A stretch of DNA of 36,315 nt, from the NCBI GenBank assembly GCA_026393175.1, contig JAPLAT010000212.1, positions 1 through 36,315 of the forward strand. Direction: 5' to 3'. The notes under the pieces are model-generated. The model saw only the letters and a list, made by a program, of their open reading frames with translations. It had not been told where the DNA came from and searched no databases. This stretch comes from Pseudonocardiales bacterium (GTDB lineage: Bacteria; Actinomycetota; Actinomycetes; Mycobacteriales; Pseudonocardiaceae). A program made the position numbers and the translations under genes. The stretch's first letter is position 1, and each line of letters begins with the position of its first letter. Shown piece by piece: positions 20,511-28,950 of this stretch.

Positions 20511-21286
20511 CCCTCCGCAGCCGCGTGCTGGACCTGCTGCCCGCCTGGCTCGCCGAGAAGGTGCCCCGCGACCACTGGGAGTCCGACGCGGCGTTCCGCC
20601 GCAGGCGCCGCGTCGTCGCCGGCACCTCGCTGGTCGGCGCCGGGCTGCTCGGGGCGTCGCTGTCCCGCGAGCCGGACTCCCCCGCCTTCTACGGCCTCAC
20701 GCTCGCCACCGCGGGCACGTGGGTCGCGGGCGGGCTGGCCTCGGGCAAGTTGCACCTGGGCCACATGCCCGACGTGTGGAAGCACGGCCCGGACCTGCGC
20801 CGGCCCGTCCTCACCCCGGTGCTGCTCGGCGTCGGCGCGTTCGGCCTGTTCTACGGCGCCGCGCTCGTCGCCCGCCGCATCCCGGTGCTCGAGCGGGCCA
20901 TCGCGGGCGTGCTGAGCTACGCCGACGAGGGCGACGACCGGCTCGTGCTGTTCACCACGCTCGCCAACGGCGCCGCCGAGGAGGTCTTCTTCCGCGGCGC
21001 GCTGTACGCCGCGATCGGGGTGCGGCAGCCCGTGGCCACCTCGACCGGGGTCTACGTGCTGGCCACCGTGGCCACCCGCAACCCGGCGCTGGTGCTCGCG
21101 GCAGGGGTGATGGGCACGCTGTTCGGCCTGCAGCGCCGCGCCACCGGCGGGATCCAGGCGCCGCTGCTCACCCACCTCACCTGGTCGACGCTCATGCTGC
21201 GCTACCTGCCGCCGCTGTTCCGCGACTCCCCCACGAACTCCGACAGGCCGGCGAGCAGGCGGTCGACGTCGGAGTCGTCGGAGTAG
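20507..21286 (+). CDS. CPBP family intramembrane metalloprotease
   Basis: A 259-aa membrane protein of the CPBP (Abi/CAAX protease-like) family. The motif E158-E159-V-F-F-R163 is the glutamate-rich EExxxR active-site element. A later TGGIQAPLLTHLTWS supplies the conserved histidine. Several hydrophobic segments flank them (about 38-52, 60-80, 102-122, 180-205). Family members cleave within membranes or have roles in prenyl-protein processing, self-immunity or protein maturation; the substrate is unknown. The C-terminal ~28 residues, rich in Ser/Arg/Asp, are read antisense through the end of the neighbouring aminotransferase gene (85-bp overlap), so the tail is probably not functionally constrained. 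Coupled to the upstream NAD(P)-binding gene. Confidence 0.87.
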   Translation: MTLRSRVLDLLPAWLAEKVPRDHWESDAAFRRRRRVVAGTSLVGAGLLGASLSREPDSPAFYGLTLATAGTWVAGGLASGKLHLGHMPDVWKHGPDLRRPVLTPVLLGVGAFGLFYGAALVARRIPVLERAIAGVLSYADEGDDRLVLFTTLANGAAEEVFFRGALYAAIGVRQPVATSTGVYVLATVATRNPALVLAAGVMGTLFGLQRRATGGIQAPLLTHLTWSTLMLRYLPPLFRDSPTNSDRPASRRSTSESSE

Positions 21287-22428
21287 GGCGCGAGCCCGAT
21301 CCGCAGCGCGCCGCCATCGCCCAGCCCGAGCCGGCGCGACGCCTCGAGGGCGTAGAAGGAGCTCGCCGGGGCGTTGACGCCGCGCTCGGCGAGGAAGCGG
21401 TACGCCTCGGCGGGCTCGCGACCCTCGATGGTCACGAGCAGGGTCGGGGTGCGCTGCGCCGCCCGCGACCACACGGTGGTGCCGGGCAGCGCGGCGAGGC
21501 CGTCCTCGATGCGGCGCCGCAGCCGGTCCTCGTGGGCCTCGACGGCGGCCATCGACGTGCGCAGCCGCGCGGCCCTGGTCCCGGTGCCCGACGCGATCGC
21601 CGCGAGGAAGTCGACCGCCGCCGTGGTGCCGGCGAGCAGCTCGTAGGGCAGGGTGCCCAGCTCGAAGCGCTCGGGCACCGCGTCGGAGCTGGGCAGCAGC
21701 TTGGCCGGGCGCAGGGTCTCCAGCAGCGCGGGCGCCGCGGCGAGCACCCCGCAGTGCGGGCCGAGGAACTTGTAGGGCGAGCAGGCGTAGAGGTCCGCGC
21801 CCAGCGCGGCCACGTCGACCGGGGCGTGCGCGGTCAGGTGCACGCCGTCGACGTGCACGAGCGCCCCGGCCGCGTGCGCCGCGTCGGCGATTGCGCGGAC
21901 GGGCGGGCGGGTGCCGAGCAGGTTGGACGCGCCGGTGACGGCGACCAGCCGGGTGCGCCCGGACAGCACGCCCGCGACCTCGTCCAGCTCGCCGGTGGCC
22001 GGGTCGAAGTCCAGCCACCGCACGGTCGCCCCGGCCGCCTCGGCGGCGAGCACCCAGGGCCGGATGTTGGCGTCGTGGTCGAGCCGGGTGACGACGACCT
22101 CGTCCCCCGGTCCCCACCCGGCGGCCAGGGTGCGGGCCAGGTCGAACGTCAGCGCCGTCATGCTGCGCCCGAACACGATGCCGCCCGGGTCGGCCCCGAG
22201 CAGGTCGGCCGTGGCCGCCCGCGCCTCGTGGACGACGCCGTCGGCCAGGCGCTCGGCCTCGGTCACGGTGCCGCGGTTGGCCAGCGGCGCGGTCATCGTG
22301 CGGGCGACGGCCTCAGCGACCGCGTCGGGCACCTGCGAGCCCCCGGGGCCGTCGAAGTGGGCGTACCCGGCCTTGAGCGACGGGAAGCGGGTGCGGAGGG
22401 CGGCGACGTCGTACGGGGAGGCGACCAC
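21202..22428 (-). CDS. Cysteine desulfurase-like PLP enzyme (VC1184 type)
   Basis: A 408-aa fold-type I, class V aminotransferase-like protein. The N-terminal signature AHFDGPGGSQVPDAVAEA fits the cysteine-desulfurase-like VC1184 subfamily. The PLP-binding motif is ADLYACSPYKFLGPHCG with K220, preceded by VHVDGVHLTAH, where the aspartate contacts the pyridine ring. NRG and RLDHDANIRPW further support the assignment. No Cys-containing mobile loop typical of IscS/SufS is obvious, and no Fe-S assembly genes are nearby. The biochemical role is therefore unclear. Start GTG 22428 was chosen because AGGGTGG lies ~5 nt upstream; GTG 22437 would add three residues. The 3' end overlaps the CPBP gene. 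Confidence 0.87.
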   Translation of the reverse strand: MVASPYDVAALRTRFPSLKAGYAHFDGPGGSQVPDAVAEAVARTMTAPLANRGTVTEAERLADGVVHEARAATADLLGADPGGIVFGRSMTALTFDLARTLAAGWGPGDEVVVTRLDHDANIRPWVLAAEAAGATVRWLDFDPATGELDEVAGVLSGRTRLVAVTGASNLLGTRPPVRAIADAAHAAGALVHVDGVHLTAHAPVDVAALGADLYACSPYKFLGPHCGVLAAAPALLETLRPAKLLPSSDAVPERFELGTLPYELLAGTTAAVDFLAAIASGTGTRAARLRTSMAAVEAHEDRLRRRIEDGLAALPGTTVWSRAAQRTPTLLVTIEGREPAEAYRFLAERGVNAPASSFYALEASRRLGLGDGGALRIGLAPYSDDSDVDRLLAGLSEFVGESRNSGGR

Positions 22429-22752
22429 GACGACCACCCTGCCATGATCGGCGCGTGCTGGACCGGCCCCTCGTGGACGGGCCGCTGCCGGTCGTGCCGC
22501 TCGGGCTGGGCGCCGTCGCGGCGGCGTCGTCCTCGGGGTGGCGCCGTCCTCGGGGTGGCGCCCGACCTGGGCGCCCGCCGGGCGGCCCGGCCGGTGCGCC
22601 GGACGCGGGAGCGACAGCGCCCTTCGTGACCCCTCGACGACCGACCGTCGCGTACACGCCGCCGACCGGCGCACGGTCCGCCGCCGGTCGGGAGAGCCCC
22701 GACGACCGTTGTACCCTCGCCACCGGCCGGAGGAGACCGTCGGAGGGCGCGG
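22429..22752. other. 324-bp divergent intergenic region with a 17-bp tandem duplication
   Basis: This gap separates the PLP-enzyme start from the CvnA-like start. It contains a perfect two-copy tandem repeat of GTCCTCGGGGTGGCGCC (22529-22545 and 22546-22562). Open frames here have no recognisable domains and look like GC-driven shadows. GGAGGG at 22742-22747 is the ribosome binding site for the downstream GTG. Promoters for both genes are expected here but I cannot place them. Confidence 0.6.
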
Positions 22753-24966
22753 GTGGTGCGCGACAGCAGGGAGACCGACGAGGTCCTGGTCTGCATGGCA
22801 CAACGCCTGCAGGGCCAGGTCGAGCGTCAGCTCACCCTCGTCGAACGGCTCCACGCCGCGGGCCCGGACGACTCGCTCGCCGACCTCGCCGAGCTGCGCA
22901 CCACGCTGCAGCTCTCGCTGCGCGGCATCGAGAACCTGCTGGTCCTGGGCGGGGCGCAGCAGGGGCCGCGCTCCCGGGGGCCGCGCACGGTGGCCGGTGT
23001 GCTCGCCGACGCCCGCGCCGGCGTGGACGACGCCGCCCGCATCGACCTGCGGCCCGCCCCGGACGCCAGCATCGCCCCGCGCGCCGTCGGCAACCTGGTC
23101 GCGCTGTTCACCGAGCTGCTCAGCCACGCGCTGACCGTCTCCCCCGGGCTGTCCGGCGTCGAGGTCACCAGCCGCCGCGCCGAGGACGGCGGGGTCCTGG
23201 TCGAGGTCGCCACCGACGGCGCCGGGCCCACGCCGGGCGAGCTCGACGAGCTCAACCGGCGGCTCGCCGACCGGCCGATCATCGACGACATCGTCTCCAA
23301 CCGGGTCGGGCTGTTCGTCGCCGCCCGGATCGCCGCCCGCAGCGGCGTCACCGTGCGGGTGCAGCACCGGCGGGTCAGCGGCCACGTCGCCGTCGTGCAC
23401 TGCCCGCCGGACGTGCTCGACGCCGTCGGCGTCGAGACCCCCCGCCCGTGGCAGCGCACCGAGCCCGGCCTGGCGCGCGGGCGCGGTCCGAACGGCGCCA
23501 ACGGGTACGGCTACGGGCCTGGTGGGCGGGGAGCGAACGGCTACGCGCCGAACGGCGGCATGCCGAACGGGGTCCCGAAGGGCGGCGTCCCGAACGGGAT
23601 CCCGAACGGCAGCGTTGCGAACGGCAGCGTCCCGAACGGCAGCGTCCCGAACGGCGGCGTCCCGAACGGCAGCCTTCCCCACGGCGGTCTCCCGAACGGG
23701 AACGGCGGCTACGGCAACGGCGGCTACGGCAACGGCGCGTACGGCAACGGCGCGCGCGGGGGCAACGGCCTCGGCACGGCGGGCGGGGGCCGCCCCGAGG
23801 CCCCGGATTCGTTCGGCGCAGATCCGCTCGGCGCAGATCCGCTCGGCGCAGACCCGCGCGGCGCAGACCCGTTCGGCGCAGACCCGTTCGGCGCCGAACC
23901 CTTCCTCCCCGACCCGCGCGGCGACCTGCTCGGCGGGGACCCGCTCGGCGACCCCCTCCGCCCGGGGCCCCGGCCCGACCCCCTGCGCGATCCCCTGCCC
24001 GGGCTGCGCCCCCCGGCCCCGCCCGACCCGCGGCCCGGCGGGTACGCGCCGGGCGGTGTCGACGGCCCCGGCTCCGGCGCGCACGAGCGCCCCGCGCCCG
24101 ATCCGCTCGGCCCCGGTGGGTACGACGCCGTCCAGGGCAGCGGCGGGTACGACCTCGGCGGTCCGGCAGGCGGTGACCGGGCCGGCGCCACGGGTGGGTA
24201 CGACGCCGTCACGAGCAGCGGCGGATACGACGCCGCCCAGCGCACCGGCGGATACGACACCGTCAGCAGCAGCGGCGGATACGACACCGTCCAGAGCAGC
24301 GGCGGGTACGACGCCGCCCGGCGCACCGGCGGGTACGACGCCGTCAGCGGCAGCGGCGGGTACGACGCCCTGGCCACCGCCGCGGGCGACGAGGTCCTCG
24401 GGGGCCTGCCCCTGCGCCGCCCGCGCGGGCCGGACCCCCGCGACTCCGGCGCGTTGGGCCTCACCCGCCGCCCCGACCCGCTGCTCGACCCCCTCCCGCA
24501 GCGCACCCCCGCGCCGTGGGACGCCGACCCGGCGCCGGTGCGCCGCCCCGATCCCGAGCCGGACTTCGGCGGCGCCGACGAACTGTTCGGCCCGCTCACC
24601 AGCAGCCAGCGCGACCGCATGCGCGAGAGCGGCCCGACCCCGATCTACGAGGCCGTCGCCTCGGCCTGGTTCGTCGAGGCGGGCGACGGGGACGGCACCG
24701 TCTCGGACTGGACCAGCCCCGGCGACGCGGAGTGGCGGGCGGCCTCCGAGCGGGCGTCCCGGCAGGCCCCGGAGCAGCACCAGTCCACCGCGGCCGGGCT
24801 GCCGCGGCGCCGCCCCGGCACGCAGATGGTCGCCCCGCCCCGGCACGGCACGCCCGCCCCCGCCGTCGGGTCCCGCGACCGCGAGCCGGAGCGGGTCCGC
24901 GAGCGGCTCGCCGTCTACCAGCAGGGCCTCGAACGCGGCCGCCACCGGGCGTCCGACGCGGAGTAA
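22753..24966 (+). CDS. Soluble CvnA-type histidine-kinase-like ATPase with long repeat region
   Basis: A 737-aa protein with no membrane segment. Residues ~1-75 resemble a dimerisation helix region (LVERLHAAGPDDSLADLAELRTTLQLSLRGIENLLVLGG), and ~95-220 a HATPase-like fold (LFTELLSHALTVSP as N box, VATDGAGPTPGELDELNRRLADRP as G1 region). The N box lacks the canonical Asn, so ATP use is uncertain. The middle contains PNG/GNG repeats (~240-335), GADP repeats (~355-382) and nine GGYD repeats (~455-540). The last ~110 residues (TPIYEAVASAWF, WTSPGDAEWRAA, TAAGLPRRRP, RERLAVYQQGLERGR) match the tail of actinobacterial CvnA/nitrate-sensing kinases. The extracytoplasmic sensor and HAMP of CvnA are missing, as are cvnBCD genes. 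Probably an orphan scaffold or signalling protein. Confidence 0.8.
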   Translation: MVRDSRETDEVLVCMAQRLQGQVERQLTLVERLHAAGPDDSLADLAELRTTLQLSLRGIENLLVLGGAQQGPRSRGPRTVAGVLADARAGVDDAARIDLRPAPDASIAPRAVGNLVALFTELLSHALTVSPGLSGVEVTSRRAEDGGVLVEVATDGAGPTPGELDELNRRLADRPIIDDIVSNRVGLFVAARIAARSGVTVRVQHRRVSGHVAVVHCPPDVLDAVGVETPRPWQRTEPGLARGRGPNGANGYGYGPGGRGANGYAPNGGMPNGVPKGGVPNGIPNGSVANGSVPNGSVPNGGVPNGSLPHGGLPNGNGGYGNGGYGNGAYGNGARGGNGLGTAGGGRPEAPDSFGADPLGADPLGADPRGADPFGADPFGAEPFLPDPRGDLLGGDPLGDPLRPGPRPDPLRDPLPGLRPPAPPDPRPGGYAPGGVDGPGSGAHERPAPDPLGPGGYDAVQGSGGYDLGGPAGGDRAGATGGYDAVTSSGGYDAAQRTGGYDTVSSSGGYDTVQSSGGYDAARRTGGYDAVSGSGGYDALATAAGDEVLGGLPLRRPRGPDPRDSGALGLTRRPDPLLDPLPQRTPAPWDADPAPVRRPDPEPDFGGADELFGPLTSSQRDRMRESGPTPIYEAVASAWFVEAGDGDGTVSDWTSPGDAEWRAASERASRQAPEQHQSTAAGLPRRRPGTQMVAPPRHGTPAPAVGSRDREPERVRERLAVYQQGLERGRHRASDAE
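23490..24375 (+). repeat. In-gene repeats encoding PNG, GADP and GGYD motifs
   Basis: Three blocks lie in one gene: short units encoding (P/G)NG(G/S)V (about 23490-23755), 15-bp units encoding GADP(L/F/R) (about 23815-23900), and nine GGYD units, most spaced 27 bp (about 24118-24375). The reading frame is preserved throughout, so they encode flexible linker sequence. Length variation between strains is likely. Confidence 0.85.
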
Positions 24967-25023
24967 CGCGCTCGTCACGGGTGCGGTCTGGCCCGCCGCC
25001 GCGACCCGTAGGAGGATGCGCGC

Positions 25024-26547
25024 GTGGCATCGGCCGAGCAGCACGACCCGCAGTCCATCGCCTACCCCGCCCGCGCCAGGGCCCGCCGCGCCCGGGGGGT
25101 CGAGGTGCTGCCGCCGCACGTCATCGTGCTGTTCGGCGCCACCGGCGACCTGGCCAAACGCAAGCTCCTCCCGGGCCTCGCCCACCTCGTCCAGTCCTCG
25201 TTCACCCCCGAGGTGCGGATCATCGGCACCGCGATGGAGGACCTGGACACCGACGCGTTCCGTACCCTGGCCCGCGACGCGGTGACCCGCTTCGGCACGC
25301 ACCGCCTCGATGACACGGGGATGGGCGGGTTCCTCGAGCGGCTCACCTACGTGCCGCAGGGCGCGGGCCCCGAAGCCCTCACGGCCGCCGTCAAGGACGC
25401 CGAGACGCTGCTCGGCGCCCTGCCCGACTCCCCCGGCGTCCGCAGGCTGCACTACCTGTCGGTGCCGCCCAAGGCCGCGCAGGCCGTCATCGGGATGCTC
25501 CGCGACGCCGACCTCGTCGAGAACTCCCGCGTGGTCATGGAGAAGCCGTTCGGCGACGACCTGGCCAGCGCCATCACGCTCAACGACTTCGTGCACCGGT
25601 ACTTCACCGAGTCGCAGGTGTTCCGCATCGACCACTTCCTCGGCAAGGAGGCGGCACAGAACATCCTGGCGTTCCGGTTCGCCAACGGCCTGTTCGAGCC
25701 GATCTGGAACCGCAACTTCATCGACCACGTGCAGATCGACATCCCCGAGACCCTGGGGCTCGACCAGCGCGCCGACTTCTACGAGGCCACCGGGGCCTAC
25801 CGCGACATGGTCGTCACGCACCTCATGCAGGTCATGGCGTTCGTCGCGATGGAGCCGCCGACGGCGCTGGAGCCGCGCGCGATCAGCGAGGAGAAGAACA
25901 AGGTCTTCCGCTCGATGCTGCCGGTGCACCCGTCGGACGTGGTGCGCGGCCAGTACGGCGGCTACCGCGAGGAGGCGGGCGTCGCCCCGGACTCCGACAC
26001 CGAGACGTTCATCGCGCTCAAGGTCGGCATCGACAACTGGCGCTGGGCGGGCGTGCCGTTCTACCTGCGCACCGGCAAGAAGATGGCCGAGGGGATGCGG
26101 ATCATCTCCATCGCGTTCAAGGAGGCGCCGCGGACGATGTTCCCGGCCGGCTCCGGCGTCGGGTCGCAGGGCCCGGACCACCTGACGTTCGACCTCGCCG
26201 ACTCCTCCCGGGTCTCGCTGTCGTTCTACGGCAAGCGCCCCGGCCCGGGCATGCGGCTGGAGAAGCTGTCGATGCAGTTCTCCACCCAGGAGACCGAGCG
26301 CGCGGGCGACGTCCTGGAGGCCTACGAGCGGCTGATCCTCGACGCCATGCGCGGCGACCACACGCTGTTCACCACCGCGGAGGGCATCGAGTCGCTGTGG
26401 GAGCGGTCGGCACCGCTGCTGGAGGACCCGCCGCCGGTGAAGAACTACCCGCCCGGCACGTGGGGGCCGAACTCGATCCACCAGCTCATCGCGCCGAACG
26501 CGTGGCGGCTGCCGTTCGAGCGGGCGTGGCGGGAGAAGAAGGCCTGA
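25024..26547 (+). CDS. zwf: Glucose-6-phosphate 1-dehydrogenase
   Basis: A 507-aa enzyme of the normal actinobacterial length. It oxidises glucose 6-phosphate to 6-phosphogluconolactone, the entry step of the oxidative pentose phosphate pathway. The nucleotide-binding motif is [16 protein letters not shown] ([10 protein letters not shown] at 38-47). The substrate signature [13 protein letters not shown] starts at R201, with H204 and K208. EKPFGDD and the [12 protein letters not shown] segment are also family features. Start GTG 25024 has TAGGAGG at 25009-25015. The usual partners (tkt, tal, opcA, pgl) are not adjacent, so this is probably a stand-alone or second zwf. Its last 39 codons are duplicated at 28780-28896. 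Confidence 0.96.
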   Translation: MASAEQHDPQSIAYPARARARRARGVEVLPPHVIVLFGATGDLAKRKLLPGLAHLVQSSFTPEVRIIGTAMEDLDTDAFRTLARDAVTRFGTHRLDDTGMGGFLERLTYVPQGAGPEALTAAVKDAETLLGALPDSPGVRRLHYLSVPPKAAQAVIGMLRDADLVENSRVVMEKPFGDDLASAITLNDFVHRYFTESQVFRIDHFLGKEAAQNILAFRFANGLFEPIWNRNFIDHVQIDIPETLGLDQRADFYEATGAYRDMVVTHLMQVMAFVAMEPPTALEPRAISEEKNKVFRSMLPVHPSDVVRGQYGGYREEAGVAPDSDTETFIALKVGIDNWRWAGVPFYLRTGKKMAEGMRIISIAFKEAPRTMFPAGSGVGSQGPDHLTFDLADSSRVSLSFYGKRPGPGMRLEKLSMQFSTQETERAGDVLEAYERLILDAMRGDHTLFTTAEGIESLWERSAPLLEDPPPVKNYPPGTWGPNSIHQLIAPNAWRLPFERAWREKKA

Positions 26548-26562
26548 CCGCGGAGCGGCTCA
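26545..26562. terminator. Short hairpin joining the zwf and antiporter stop codons
   Basis: TGACCGC (26545-26551) pairs with GCGG-c-TCA (26555-26562) across a 3-nt loop, with one bulged C. The zwf TGA and the antiporter TGA on the opposite strand form the ends of the stem. The stem is short (7 bp), so terminator function is uncertain, but the layout matches two stronger cases in this window. Confidence 0.4.
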
Positions 26563-28645
26563 CGAGCCCGCGGCGGCCGCCGGGACGTCGGGGGCGTCCC
26601 GGTCGGTGACGGTGACGTCGTCGAGGAAGCAGTACGCCCACCGCTCCCCCGGCTCGGCCGACGCCGCGATGGGGTGGTCGGTCTCCTCGTGGTGGGCGCG
26701 GGCGTGCCGCCCGGGCGAGGAGTCGCAACACCCCACGTGACCGCAGCTCAGGCACACCCGCAGGTGCACCCACGTCTCCCCGGCCCGCAGGCAGGCCAGG
26801 CAGGCGCCGGACTGTGCCAGCACCGGGCGCACCGCCGGGCCGTGCGGGCAGCCCGCGTCGGCGGGCCAGCGCACGTCGAGCAGCCGGGTGGTGTCGGCCC
26901 AGGTGCGGTCGGCCTGCGCGGGCAGCGGCGCGGGGGCGACCCCCAGCCGCTCCAGCACGGTGCGCACCAGCCGCGCGCGGGTGGCCAGTCCGGGGTCGAC
27001 GACGTGGTCGACCCCGGTGGCGGCCAGCTCCTCGAGGTCCGCCGCGTCGTTCGGGCGGACGACGACCGGCGCGGCGGTGAGGGACCGGGCGACCGCGGCG
27101 GCGCGGGCGGCGTCCTCGGAGGTGTCCTCGGCGATCACGACGATCCGCGCCGCCGTGATCCCGGCCTCGGTGAGCACGTGGACGTGCCGGGCGTCGCCGC
27201 GCACCACCGGGATCCCCGCGGCCTCGGCCTCCACGGCGCCCTCCGGGTTGAGCGTCGTCATCACCACGTCGACGCCGCGGGCGCGCAGCTCCACGGCCAG
27301 CGCGACCGACGCGTCCCCGTGCCCGACGAGCACGGCGTGGTCGCGGGGCGCCTCCTCGCCGGGCGGCGCCGGCTCGGGCGCGGCGGGGACCCGGCGGCGC
27401 TCGCCCGCGGCGAGGCGCCGGCCGGCCACGGCCAGCAGCGGGGTGGCGATCATGAGCAGGACGGTGGTGGCGACGAACACCTGCGCCCCGTCCTCCCCCA
27501 GCGCGGCCGGGCTCAGTCCGACCGCGACGCCGGCGGTGAGCAGCACGAAGGAGAACTCCCCGACCTGCCCGAGCAGCAGTCCGGTGCTCGCGGCCGAGCG
27601 CCAGCCGACGCGCAGCGGCAGCAGCGCGAGCGTGGTGGTGACCGTCTTGACCAGCAGCACCAGCGCGGCGGCGCCGAGCACGAGCGGCAGGTTCGCCAGC
27701 AGGAAGCCGACGTCGAGCAGCATCCCGACGGACACGAAGAACACCGCGGAGAACATGATCTGCAGCGGCAGCACCTCGGCGAGCGCGTGGGTGCTCTGCC
27801 GGCTCTCGCTGACGATCAGGCCGGCGAGGAACGCCCCCAGCGACACGCTGACCCCGGCCAGTGCGGTGAGCACGGCGGTGCCCAGGCAGATCGCGAGCAC
27901 GGTGAGCAGGAACACCTCGGGGGAGCACAGCGCCGCGACCCGCTCCAGCAGCGGGGGCATCACCCGCCGGGCCACCACCAGCACCACGGCGATGACCAGC
28001 ACCGCCACGCCCAGCGCGCGCACCAGCTCCAGCGGCCCCCCGCCGCCGCCGGTGCCCAGCACCGGCACGACGAGCACCATCGCCACGACGGCCAGGTCCT
28101 GGAAGATCAGCACGGCGAGCGCGAGCCGGCCGCGGACGCTGTTCGTCTCGCCGGCGTCGGACACCAGCTTGAGCACGATCGCGGTGGACGACAGCGCGAT
28201 GAGGAACCCGGTGAAACACGCCGGTGCCGAGGTCGCCGCCGAGGACGGCGACCAGGCCGATCCCGGCGAGCGTGGCCAGCAGCACCTGCGCGCCGCCGCC
28301 GACCACGATCCACCGCCACACGCGGGCCAGCCGGCCGAGGGAGAACTCGATGCCGATGGTGAACAGCAGCAGGATCACGCCGACCTCGGCGACGGCCTGC
28401 ACGGCGCCCTCCCCGGCGACGAGGCCGAGCTGGGCCGGGCCGATGACGACCCCGGCGAGCAGGAAGCCCACGATCGGCACCACGCGCAGCCGCACGCTGA
28501 GGTACCCGACCGCGGCGGCGGCGACCACGAGGACGGCGGAGGTCCCGAGGTACTCGGGAACCCCGGCCTCTGCCGCGAGCACGGTCTCGGCGGCGGACAC
28601 GGTCCCGGTGGCGAGCACGGACCCGGGACCCACCACGCCTCCCAC
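26560..28645 (-). pseudogene. CPA2 cation:proton antiporter-RCK-UBP zinc finger, interrupted by a frameshift
   Basis: Read from GTG 28645, the first ~145 codons encode antiporter membrane helices (VGYLSVRLRVVPIVGFLLAGVVIGP, LLLFTIGIEFSL). The frame then breaks at 28214-28216, an AAA on the plus strand. Dropping one base restores GVFTGFLIALSSTAIVLKLVSDAG and the rest continues intact to 26560; the span of 2086 nt is one over a multiple of 3. The restored protein has a Na/H-exchanger domain (about 30-405), a TrkA-N-like domain (about 425-545, degenerate GHGDAS motif) and a UBP-type zinc finger (about 598-675: CLACLRAGETWVHLRVC, CGHVGCCDSS, HARAHHEETDHP). It would exchange K+ or Na+ for protons. 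The break may be a sequencing error. Several GTG codons near 28645 could be the start. Confidence 0.85.
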
Positions 28646-28779
28646 GCGGCCCGCCCCGGGCGGGACTGCACGACGGGGGCCGAGCCGCCACTGTAGCGGG
28701 CCGCGCGGCCGCCGCGGCGGCGTTCACCTCCCGCTCACCTGCGCGAAGGCCGCTGCTCACCCGGTCGCGGTGACCGGCG

Positions 28780-28896
28780 GACCCGCCGCCGGTGACGAAC
28801 GGCCCGCCGGGCACGAGGGGGCCGAACTCGATCCACCAGGTCATCGCGCCGAACGTCCGGCGGCTGCCGTTCGACCGGGCGTGGCGGGAGAAGGAG
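28780..28896 (+). repeat. Duplicated 3' end of zwf (39 codons)
   Basis: Codon-by-codon alignment with zwf 26425-26541 shows about 11 mismatches in 117 nt and no gaps. It encodes DPPPVTNGPPGTRGPNSIHQ and then VIAPNVRRLPFDRAWREKE, against zwf endings with Y, W, L, A, W, E and K at the changed sites. The similarity stops at the end of the zwf coding region. It has lost the stop codon and remains in frame with the downstream M50 gene. It is a gene fragment with no start of its own; GTG 28792 is inside it. Confidence 0.9.
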
Positions 28897-28950
28897 GAGC
28901 CACCCCGCGACACCGTTAACGGCGCCCCGCTGTCCCGCGACGACGGGGGC

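Noticed and set aside
22455-24176. An open frame on the plus strand starting in the gap and overlapping the CvnA-like gene
   Set aside because: It shares no domains, is Arg-rich, and is in a different frame from the gene with clear ATPase and tail motifs.
28792-28950. Extended M50 protein starting at GTG 28792
   Set aside because: The added residues are the duplicated zwf tail plus linker. M50 homology begins at ATG 28951, and no family member is expected to carry a zwf C-terminus.
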